From positions 1-5,593 of the forward strand of contig JAHJRK010000182.1 in the NCBI GenBank assembly GCA_018830925.1: a stretch of 5,593 bases of DNA, in the 5' to 3' direction. The translations under genes and the position numbers were made by a program. The notes below the pieces were generated by a model that had not been told where the DNA came from, made no database searches, and worked only from the letters and a program-made list of their open reading frames with translations. Shown here piece after piece: positions 1 to 5,076 of the stretch; within the stretch, counting starts at the first letter, position 1, and every line of letters starts with the position of its first letter. The stretch is from Pseudomonadota bacterium (GTDB lineage Bacteria; Desulfobacterota; Desulfobacteria; Desulfobacterales; RPRI01).

Positions 1-1074
1 AAGCAAAAAAAGATTCAACCCGGCAAGAAAATAATATTTATTTTCGGTTAAATTCACAAGATACCCGAGGAGGCGTCCGGGAATCTCTTCCTCTACAAGA
101 TATCCGGTAAAGCCAAGAGCAAATCCGAGTATTATAATGATGGCACCCGAGACAATAACGCTTTCTATGATAATGTCGGGCAGTCGCTTTGAAAAATCGA
201 TCTCCCTCAGCACAAAGCATTCGACAGTAACTACATAGACAAGAACAAGCGCAGATACTTCGGCAATAGTCGTAAAACCCCCGTATATTCCGGCTATAAT
301 AACCAGGGGAACGGGCCATTCCCAGATTCCTTCCTTTAAAGCATTCCTTACATCTTTCCATTCAGTCTTTTTTTTATAAGCATCTTTTTTCCTGTCCGGT
401 AAAACATACTGAAGCTCCCCGCCACAGGACCTCGGCAAGACACCGGTGAGTGCTGAATACAGCGGGGAATGCGCCCGCCGTTTCGGTTCATGAAAGAACG
501 CGTACGCCGAAAGAAGAAGAACAAGAAGTATGCCCGGAATAAGGGCGGCCCTGAATATTACCGCTACATCAACCTGCGCCACAACACCGTAAAGGATAAC
601 GGGCAGGCTAGGAGCAAACAGAAGTCCAAGACTTCCCGATGTAGTCAGCAGCCCCAGGGAAAAATTCTCGTCATATTCCTGCCCGAGAAGAACCGGATAC
701 AAAAGACTCCCGATGGCCACTATGGTTACTCCGCTTGCACCGGTCAGGGCCGTGAAAAAAGCGCAGCAACAGATCGCCGCCATTGCTATCCCGCCGGGAA
801 TCCGTCCGGTTAACGCTCTCATCAGGTTCATGATACGCAACGGCGCCCCTGATTCAGCAAGCAGGCAGCCGGAAAAGGTAAAAAGCGGCAGCGCTACAAG
901 AACAGGCATTGAAGCGAGCCTGTTCATTTCAATCACTATTGTCTGGATGGAAGCCCATTCATTATCAATAAAAAAGAAGCAGGCTATTGATAAACCGGCA
1001 ATGACTGTAAAAAGGGGCGTTTCAAGAACGGCTAAAAGAAACATCCCGATGATGATGAGAGTGAATAGATTCAT
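1..1074 (-). CDS. dctM: TRAP transporter large permease DctM (3' end missing)
   Basis: This is the large membrane subunit of a tripartite ATP-independent periplasmic (TRAP) transporter, which carries the ion-coupled transport path in the inner membrane. Reading the minus strand from the ATG at 1074 gives 358 codons with no stop, still open at base 1. The family is usually near 425-430 residues, so roughly the last 70-100 are outside the window. Family landmarks seen: LPLFTFSGCLLAESG (62-76), the TALTGASGVTIVAIGS region (108-123), LLFAPSLPVILYG (151-163), matching the usual IPPSIPMVIYG, and PVPLVIIAGIYGGFTTIAE (254-272). Many hydrophobic helices alternate with short loops. The polar loop at about 196-250 is long and basic, some 30 residues longer than usual by my reading. 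Three consecutive cysteines sit at 102-104 in a membrane segment. The start is 4 nt after the dctQ stop and has no clear Shine-Dalgarno, so translational coupling is likely. Confidence 0.95.
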   Translation of the reverse strand, partial: MNLFTLIIIGMFLLAVLETPLFTVIAGLSIACFFFIDNEWASIQTIVIEMNRLASMPVLVALPLFTFSGCLLAESGAPLRIMNLMRALTGRIPGGIAMAAICCCAFFTALTGASGVTIVAIGSLLYPVLLGQEYDENFSLGLLTTSGSLGLLFAPSLPVILYGVVAQVDVAVIFRAALIPGILLVLLLSAYAFFHEPKRRAHSPLYSALTGVLPRSCGGELQYVLPDRKKDAYKKKTEWKDVRNALKEGIWEWPVPLVIIAGIYGGFTTIAEVSALVLVYVVTVECFVLREIDFSKRLPDIIIESVIVSGAIIIILGFALGFTGYLVEEEIPGRLLGYLVNLTENKYYFLAGLNLFLL

Positions 1075-1078
1075 TCAA

Positions 1079-1537
1079 TTATCGCTTATATATATCATAC
1101 ACAATCCATGTAAAATATCTGAAGAACGAGAGGGCAAAAAAGAGAGGAAATATCACGGAAAAAAAGCCCTTATTCCCGAAAATCTGAACTTCATTCGACA
1201 CAAACTGCAGTGAAGAATAAAAAAGGATTCCGGTTACAGCCATGCCGAAAAAAGAAACCGCGTAATTTGAATAATAACGGTATATTGCCGGGCAGTATCT
1301 GAGCAGAAGCTCTATTTTTATATGGCGTCTTTTTTTCAATGCGAGGGATGATCCCACAAGCGCCAGCCAGAGAACCAGAACCGGAGCGGTTTCAAATATC
1401 TTTTCGAATGAATAATTAAAAATATTTCTGGATAGAATGTTAAACGTTATGAGAAGCGCAAGCCCTGAAAAGAGGAATACCGCGAGTACTTTTTCGATCT
1501 TTTCCAAAAAGTCGTCTATCTGTTTAATAAAATGCAT
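1079..1537 (-). CDS. dctQ: TRAP transporter small permease DctQ
   Basis: This is the small membrane subunit of the TRAP transporter, which pairs with DctM and helps dock the periplasmic binding protein. It has 152 residues, a normal family length. Four hydrophobic segments are visible at about 16-36, 48-66, 88-110 and 124-147. The conserved DctQ pattern is present: an N-x-x-x-R after helix 1 (NILSR), an acidic stretch before helix 2 (EKIFETAP), then W-L-A-L-V-G-S-S-L-A and the basic KKRRHIKIELL (68-78), equivalent to the usual R-x-x-H-I-x-V-D. The ATG start is preceded by GGAGAG at 1545-1550 with a 7-nt spacer. The gene lies 62 nt after dctP and 4 nt before dctM in the same direction. DctQ and DctM are separate here rather than fused. 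Confidence rests on topology, the conserved motifs and the dctPQM order. Confidence 0.93.
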   Translation of the reverse strand: MHFIKQIDDFLEKIEKVLAVFLFSGLALLITFNILSRNIFNYSFEKIFETAPVLVLWLALVGSSLALKKRRHIKIELLLRYCPAIYRYYSNYAVSFFGMAVTGILFYSSLQFVSNEVQIFGNKGFFSVIFPLFFALSFFRYFTWIVYDIYKR

Positions 1538-1599
1538 CTATTATCTCTCCGGCCCCCCTGCCCTTCAACCTTTCGCTCAACCACAACTTCTTATCTGGA

Positions 1600-2634
1600 C
1601 TATTTATGAGTCTCCCTGTACTCCTTTACTATCTCCTGAACCCTTTTAAAGAGCTCCCTTGAGTAAATTTCAGGAATATTTTTTTCATATGTCTTTAATG
1701 CACTATCCTGAAAAGAGCTTATCTCCTGTTTCAGAGGCAGGACAAATTTAATACCCGACTCTCTCAGCGCCATTCTTGCCTCATCATTATCACGTCGTGT
1801 CAGACGGACCAGTTCGGCGCAGTATTTCTTCGCGGTATCCTTTAAAATTTCCTGATTTTTCCCGGACAGCCCGTCAAATGTTTTTCTATCCATCAGCAAT
1901 CCGCCTGTTGAATTGACCATCGGATAATCAAGTATGTATTTTATCTTTGTATGCCACTGGAAAGCGACGGAAGCAAGGATGGGGGAATAAAATGAATCGA
2001 TCATGCCGGTTTCAAGTCCTGTACTCACATCTGACAGATGAAGCGGGTATGTCTTTATTCCAAACGTTGAAAGAAAGGTCTGGGCGACCTTATCGCCTTG
2101 CCAGACCCACATTTTAATATTTTTCAAAGCGTCCGGTTTCGATATTTCAGATGATGAGAAAAAATAGACAAAGCCGGCTTCTACAAAACCCAGAAGGATA
2201 TAATTTTTCAGGGCGAAACCGGCGGCAAATTCGCTGTAAAGCTTCTCTTTTACATAATCTATTTCTCCGTAGTTCTTAAAAAGGAGCGGGGCTTCAAGAA
2301 TGCGTATTTCCGGCAAAAGAACCCCGAGCCCGACACCTGAAAAACCTGCGGCATGCATTCGTCCTGCCTGCATCTTCCTGATTATGTCGAGTTCATCGCC
2401 ACTTATTCCGCCTGCATATACTTTAAATTCAATCTCCCCGTTTGTCCGTGCCCTCACCTCTTCAGCCATTTTATGAAGAGTCTTAGTCCATGTGCTCCCT
2501 TCAGGAGTAACCAGCGCAATTTTAATCACGGTTGCACGCGCCCGGTTCTCTGTGCAAAAGAGAATCAATATCACCAGAATAAAAACAGCTGAAATACGAA
2601 ATATTTTCATTAAATTTTTTCTCATGTTTTCCAT
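1600..2634 (-). CDS. dctP: TRAP transporter periplasmic binding protein DctP, TatT-associated type
   Basis: This is the soluble substrate-binding subunit that captures ligand in the periplasm and delivers it to DctQM. It has 344 residues. A signal peptide covers about 1-34, with hydrophobic core AVFILVILILF and probable signal peptidase I cleavage after RARA (34). The cysteine at 27 follows ILF, a poor lipobox, so I read the protein as secreted rather than lipidated. Domain landmarks: IKIALVTPEGSTWTK (37-51), GRMHAAGFSGVGLG (91-104), and LSDVSTGLETGMIDSFYSP (200-218), the usual E/D-V-x-x-x-L-x-T-G-x-I-D motif. Where classical DctP has L-K-I-R-V, this protein has IKMWVW (173-178), so W176 replaces the carboxylate-binding arginine. 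From memory, this MWVW form is typical of TatT-associated members. The first ATG directly follows the tatT stop (TAA-ATG). Internal ATGs at M4 and M9 are possible alternative starts, M4 having a nearby GGA. The actual substrate cannot be read from the sequence. Confidence 0.93.
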   Translation of the reverse strand: MENMRKNLMKIFRISAVFILVILILFCTENRARATVIKIALVTPEGSTWTKTLHKMAEEVRARTNGEIEFKVYAGGISGDELDIIRKMQAGRMHAAGFSGVGLGVLLPEIRILEAPLLFKNYGEIDYVKEKLYSEFAAGFALKNYILLGFVEAGFVYFFSSSEISKPDALKNIKMWVWQGDKVAQTFLSTFGIKTYPLHLSDVSTGLETGMIDSFYSPILASVAFQWHTKIKYILDYPMVNSTGGLLMDRKTFDGLSGKNQEILKDTAKKYCAELVRLTRRDNDEARMALRESGIKFVLPLKQEISSFQDSALKTYEKNIPEIYSRELFKRVQEIVKEYRETHK

Positions 2635-3558
2635 TTACTCAAACAAAAGACCGGCCGCCTCAAGATAAATCTTTGCTCTTTGCGCCGCAATCGCATTGTA
2701 AAAAAGATACTCTTTTTTTCTGCCGGAGTATTGCATGATATCTTTCATCACTTCTTCAAATTTCTCTTTTTCCTGTCTTCTCCAGAGATAATACCGGCCG
2801 TAATAAAGTTCGGCGAGCATAAATGCGTCACCTTTATGTTCTTTTAATCTGTTATAGTGAAAAAGCGACAACTTGAGTTTTTCATCCGAATAAGGCGGAA
2901 CAGATGAGTAATAGGCTATGAGAAACAGATGAGCCCCTCCGTAATAATAGTCAGGATCAAGTTTCGTCACCCGGTTCATTATTTTTTCCGCAAGGAAGGC
3001 TTTTGAAATGAAGTATACCGAATCCCGGTTCAGGTTTATACATGAGCCGAGGTTAAATCCATACCAGAAAAGGGCGGGGACATCTTCCCTTGTCATCTTT
3101 TCCAAAAAAATATCAGCCGAGCCCGGATTTTTGAATTTAACGTCCGCTTCAGGGTAAGTTGTTTTAAGCGCCCTAAGAGCGTAATCCGCACCCTTCATGT
3201 AATATCTGTTTACACTTTCCCTAAGCCGCTGCTGTTCGGGATGATCCGAAGGGACCGATGTTAAAAGAGAGGCTTCAAGCTTTCCTTCAAAAAATGCGAA
3301 TGAATAGGAGGCATAAAGCCTTGATAAAAGAATAAGCAGCCTGTAATTATCCGGGCTGTTTTCAAGAAGTGCTTCGAAAAGCTTGACATTGCCGGGAATA
3401 GCCTTCTCCACCATTTCAAGATCATCATCCTGTTCGAAAGCCGCTGCTCCTGTTTCGGAAATGGCCGTTATTTCATTGATTACAAACATCCTGGGGGAAC
3501 ATGACGACAGACATAGAACCGGTATGATGCATAAAAAGAGCCGCTTAAAAATATTCAC
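2635..3558 (-). CDS. tatT: TRAP transporter TatT component, lipoprotein
   Basis: This is the T component that defines TPAT transporters. In T. pallidum it is a periplasmic trimer of TPR-like helical protomers, each pierced by a pore, that binds its DctP-type partner and is proposed to pass hydrophobic ligands to it. Here it has 307 residues with a lipoprotein signal: basic MNIFKR, a hydrophobic core and the lipobox LSSC, so Cys20 would be lipidated. Serine at +2 suggests outer-membrane sorting. The mature protein is all-helical in appearance. TatT-like landmarks are ETGAAAFEQDDDLEMVEKAIP (35-55), NSPDNYRLLILLSRLYASYSFAF (67-89), FWYGFNLGSCINLN (164-177) and KLDPDYYYGGAHLFLIAYYSSVPP (199-222). 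The start is GTG at 3558, chosen because GGAG (3567-3570) sits 8 nt upstream and the signal peptide begins there. It is 3 nt from the bactofilin stop, and its own stop abuts the dctP ATG, so coupled translation is likely. Confidence 0.88.
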   Translation of the reverse strand: MNIFKRLFLCIIPVLCLSSCSPRMFVINEITAISETGAAAFEQDDDLEMVEKAIPGNVKLFEALLENSPDNYRLLILLSRLYASYSFAFFEGKLEASLLTSVPSDHPEQQRLRESVNRYYMKGADYALRALKTTYPEADVKFKNPGSADIFLEKMTREDVPALFWYGFNLGSCINLNRDSVYFISKAFLAEKIMNRVTKLDPDYYYGGAHLFLIAYYSSVPPYSDEKLKLSLFHYNRLKEHKGDAFMLAELYYGRYYLWRRQEKEKFEEVMKDIMQYSGRKKEYLFYNAIAAQRAKIYLEAAGLLFE

Positions 3559-3570
3559 TCTTTAATCTCC
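3559..3570 (-). promoter_or_regulatory. Shine-Dalgarno of tatT, embedded in the bactofilin 3' end
   Basis: On the minus strand GGAG (3570-3567) is followed by 8 nt and the GTG start of tatT at 3558. The same bases encode the last Gly-Asp of the bactofilin and run into its TAA stop (3564-3562). This site selects the GTG as the tatT start and makes translation of the two genes likely to be coupled. Confidence 0.7.
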
Positions 3571-4401
3571 AATTCCATCAATTTCCCTGTATGAAACAAG
3601 ATTCATCATGCGGGAACGACCCTCAAACGATGCCCCCTCCTTGATATCAATCGAGCGGGCGGATATGTCGCCCGATATTCTGCCTGCCGGCTGAATATCA
3701 AGTTGTCCTCGCGCAGCAACATTACCTGTAATATTGCCTTGTATTGATATATTTTCGGCCTCAACATCAGCCTCAATAACTCCTGAAGCACCCACAAAAA
3801 TGTTGCCGTCAATTTTAATTGAGCCTTTTACCGAACCTTCTATGATAATGTTTTCTTTACCCGTAATATCGCCCTCTATTCTTGAATTCCTGCTTATCAG
3901 AGAAGCCGATTTTGAAAATAAATCGGCAGCCCCGGTTCCTTCTAAAAGGTTTTTCTTTTTTATAATTCCGGCATTCCCGTTTTTCTCATCATCAGGGGAT
4001 GCAATACCCAATCCCTGGCCGATACTCATTCTCACTTCACCGTCAAAAAGAGCCCCCTCCGTGACAGAAAAGAGCGGTGTGACAATGATGCCCTTTATGT
4101 TTGCAGTCGTATCAAGATAAACCCTTTCTGAAGCCACAAGAGACCCCTCGACAAAACCGCTGACGGATATTTTCTTCGCCTTGAATTCACCGCTTATTTT
4201 TGATGTGCCGCCGATTTTCAGCTCTCCGGTCAAGTCAAACACCCCGTTTACCTGCCCCATAATTATAATATTGTCGGCTCCGGAAACAGTTCCGACTATA
4301 TCCATATTTCTGCCGAAATATGAAGTCCCGTCCGGCAGTGATACCATTGTCATTTCAAAAGGATATTTTTCTTCCTCTTTTTTTTTCCTGAAGAATAACA
4401 T
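3562..4401 (-). CDS. Tandem-domain bactofilin (polymer-forming cytoskeletal protein)
   Basis: Bactofilins polymerise without nucleotide into filaments that act as scaffolds, often near the membrane. I place the start at the ATG at 4401 (279 residues, MLFFRKKK...). AAGGGA (4409-4414) lies 7 nt upstream, and short bactofilin heads of the M-hydrophobic-basic type are usual. The longer reading from 4443 adds 14 residues but has no Shine-Dalgarno. Two bactofilin domains (PF04519-like right-handed beta-helix repeats with regular glycines and alternating Ile/Val) lie at about 29-125 and 169-265. They align end to end without gaps, with about 31 of 97 positions identical by hand count; both contain R-N, N-I-I-I-x-G-x-V-x-G and E-G-A-x-F-x-G. 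The linker at 126-168 is polar, with KNGNAGIIKKKN. Most bactofilins have one such domain. It is the first gene of the TPAT operon and lies 3 nt from tatT. A membrane-targeting role for the basic, phenylalanine-containing N-terminus is inference. Confidence 0.92.
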   Translation of the reverse strand: MLFFRKKKEEEKYPFEMTMVSLPDGTSYFGRNMDIVGTVSGADNIIIMGQVNGVFDLTGELKIGGTSKISGEFKAKKISVSGFVEGSLVASERVYLDTTANIKGIIVTPLFSVTEGALFDGEVRMSIGQGLGIASPDDEKNGNAGIIKKKNLLEGTGAADLFSKSASLISRNSRIEGDITGKENIIIEGSVKGSIKIDGNIFVGASGVIEADVEAENISIQGNITGNVAARGQLDIQPAGRISGDISARSIDIKEGASFEGRSRMMNLVSYREIDGIGD

Positions 4402-4414
4402 TATAAATTCCCTT
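4402..4414 (-). promoter_or_regulatory. Shine-Dalgarno deciding the bactofilin start
   Basis: AAGGGA (minus strand, 4414-4409) lies 7 nt before the ATG at 4401. The upstream in-frame ATG at 4443 is preceded only by an A/T-rich stretch without a purine-rich site. If the promoter candidate at 4455-4484 is right, that upstream ATG would also have almost no leader. Confidence 0.6.
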
Positions 4415-4454
4415 CCGCATTCAACCGATATTGATGAATCCATAAAAATAATTT

Positions 4455-4484
4455 ATAATACTGCATATAACAGCAGGCTATAAA
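4455..4484 (-). promoter_or_regulatory. Candidate promoter of the bactofilin-TPAT operon
   Basis: On the minus strand, TTTATA (4484-4479, 4/6 to TTGACA) is followed after 18 nt by TATTAT (4460-4455, 5/6 to TATAAT), about 54 nt before the bactofilin ATG. An alternative -35 is TTGATT (4490-4485), 15 nt from TATATG. The region is very A/T-rich, so matches by chance are likely. It is the only A/T-rich block upstream of the operon that looks promoter-like. Confidence 0.3.
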
Positions 4485-4536
4485 AATCAATGCATAAGAG
4501 CCGTGATATTTGAACCGAAACAGCGAGCGCATTTCA

Positions 4537-4550
4537 CGCAGCTTGCTGCG
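4537..4550. repeat. Small palindrome, core related to the one at 4603-4616
   Basis: CGCAGCTTGCTGCG is a perfect inverted repeat (6-bp arms around TT; 5 bp around CTTG when folded). It matches the core of the larger palindrome (CGAAGCATGCTTCG) at 11 of 14 positions. No T-run follows on either strand, so it does not look like an intrinsic terminator. It may be a degenerate copy of a REP-like dispersed palindrome. Similar hairpins are, as far as I recall, common between genes in environmental bacterial genomes, but copy number cannot be seen here. Confidence 0.6.
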
Positions 4551-4593
4551 CGGTAAGCGATTGAATTAAAAACAGATCTTATTCCATACGGTC

Positions 4594-4625
4594 GAATCAT
4601 CCCGAAGCATGCTTCGGGGTGATTC
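4594..4625. repeat. Large 32-nt palindrome, 14-bp stem with CATG loop
   Basis: GAATCATCCCGAAG (4594-4607), loop CATG (4608-4611) and CTTCGGGGTGATTC (4612-4625) form a 14-bp stem in which every position pairs; one of the pairs is a G-T wobble. The inner AAGCATGCTT is itself fully palindromic. No run of T follows on either strand, and neither flanking gene ends here, so a Rho-independent terminator is unlikely. The single wobble keeps the RNA stem intact, as for a selected hairpin or a REP/MITE-like element. It shares its core with the small palindrome 43 nt to the left. Confidence 0.8.
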
Positions 4626-4639
4626 AATAACTCACATTC

Positions 4640-4732
4640 ACCATATCAGGAGGTATGGTAGCGTATGCGAACGGAGATCTTTACAAACACTCCGTTGAAA
4701 GGCCTGACCGGGGTATCGGCTGATGTGTGCCG
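4640..4732 (+). other. Three consecutive small stem-loops, possible structured RNA or leader
   Basis: Written as plus-strand RNA, three stems follow each other. ACCATA/TATGGT (4640-4645/4654-4659) encloses an 8-nt loop TCAGGAGG. AACGGAG/CTCCGTT (4670-4676/4690-4696) encloses 13 nt. CGGC/GCCG (4717-4720/4729-4732) encloses 8 nt. The first loop presents a perfect anti-16S AGGAGG. I do not recognise any known riboswitch class. A 27-codon reading frame (4665-4748) overlaps this block. The stems are short and could arise by chance; the strand is assigned only because the next gene downstream is on the plus strand. Confidence 0.3.
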
Positions 4733-4752
4733 CCACTTTATGCTATGAAAAA

Positions 4753-4776
4753 TGTGATGCTTTTTCACAATATAAC
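4753..4776 (+). promoter_or_regulatory. TGTGA-N7-TCACA inverted repeat next to a -10-like box
   Basis: TGTGA (4753-4757) and TCACA (4765-4769) are perfect inverted arms 7 nt apart, immediately followed by TATAAC (4771-4776, 5/6 to TATAAT), 33 nt before the glutaredoxin ATG. The half-sites equal those of CRP/FNR-family operators, but the classical spacing is 6, not 7. The position would overlap the -35 region; no good -35 hexamer is present, which would suit an activator-dependent promoter. The repeat could also simply form a weak 5-bp hairpin. Confidence 0.35.
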
Positions 4777-4809
4777 TGAAACCAAAAAAGAAAACGACAT
4801 GGAGATAAT

Positions 4810-5076
4810 ATGCTGAATTTATATGCCGCCAGATGGTGTCCCCATTGCATGAAAACGGAAGAATTTTTCAAAAAAAACAACATCCGCTATAATTATATCG
4901 ATATTGAGATTCAAACTGATGAAGTCGTTCGTAAAGTAATAGAGGTAAACGGAGGTTTTGACTGGGTTGTTCCGACACTTGAATATAACGGCATCTGGCG
5001 AGAAGGAAAAGTATTTAACGAAAAGGAATTAATCCTTGATCTGAAGAATATGGGCATAGGCGGTCACAGTGACTGA
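4810..5076 (+). CDS. Glutaredoxin-like thiol oxidoreductase (CPHC)
   Basis: This is a small cytoplasmic thioredoxin-fold protein, probably a dithiol glutaredoxin or mycoredoxin/NrdH-like protein that reduces disulfides. Its partner is unknown. It has 88 residues. The N-terminal beta strand MLNLYAARW leads into the redox motif C10-P-H-C13. The cis-proline element is V54-P55-T56, followed by LEYNG, where the family usually has T-V-P-x-x-x-x-x-G. Total length and motif spacing fit a single glutaredoxin domain, and there is no signal peptide. The region F50-D51-W52 before the cis-proline is in the place where NrdH-type proteins have their substrate loop. The ATG is preceded by GGAG (4801-4804) with a 5-nt spacer. 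Its last 8 nt overlap the next gene's GTG start, so the two form an operon. Classical CPYC glutaredoxins carry Tyr where this has His; substrate preference cannot be judged from that. Confidence 0.88.
   Translation: MLNLYAARWCPHCMKTEEFFKKNNIRYNYIDIEIQTDEVVRKVIEVNGGFDWVVPTLEYNGIWREGKVFNEKELILDLKNMGIGGHSD

Larger units (their letters stand above)
4444..4809. other. Divergent intergenic region with palindromes and small stem-loops
   Basis: These 366 bases separate the minus-strand bactofilin-TPAT operon from the plus-strand glutaredoxin-hydrolase pair. No convincing protein gene is present. In order they hold an A/T-rich promoter-like block (4450-4490), a small palindrome (4537-4550), a large palindrome (4594-4625), three short stem-loops (4640-4732), an inverted repeat TGTGA-N7-TCACA (4753-4769) with a -10-like TATAAC just after it, and the glutaredoxin Shine-Dalgarno. 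For a simple divergent promoter region this is long and unusually rich in inverted repeats. Confidence 0.7.

Noticed and set aside
38..361. Cysteine-rich open frame on the minus strand
   Set aside because: It is an out-of-frame shadow of dctM. The correct frame through these bases encodes the DctM landmarks without interruption.
1..1074. Possible frameshift or pseudogene in dctM
   Set aside because: Translation by hand gives one uninterrupted 358-codon frame to the window edge with all family landmarks, so the gene is only cut by the window.
469..1213. Plus-strand open frames across the dctM/dctQ region
   Set aside because: They are antisense to well-supported TRAP permease genes, have very basic low-complexity compositions and lack family motifs.
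3734..4120. Plus-strand 128-codon frame opposite the bactofilin
   Set aside because: It is antisense to a clear tandem bactofilin; its Pro/Ser-rich composition reflects the complement of glycine- and isoleucine-rich codons.
4402..4443. Longer bactofilin start at 4443 adding 14 residues
   Set aside because: There is no Shine-Dalgarno, and it lies almost on top of the predicted promoter. The ATG at 4401 has AAGGGA at good spacing and a typical bactofilin N-terminus.
4594..4625. Large palindrome as a Rho-independent terminator
   Set aside because: No T-run follows on either strand, and no gene ends toward it from either side: the flanking genes diverge from this region.
4665..4748. A 27-codon frame on the plus strand (MRTEIFTNTPLK...) preceded by AGGAGG at 11 nt
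   Set aside because: The spacing is long, the AGGAGG falls in a hairpin loop, the product resembles nothing I know, and such short frames are common by chance. It is not called as a gene, only mentioned with the stem-loop block.
4444..4809. CRISPR array or tRNA in the intergenic region
   Set aside because: There are no direct repeats with regular spacers and no cloverleaf or TTCGA-type T-loop in a suitable context.
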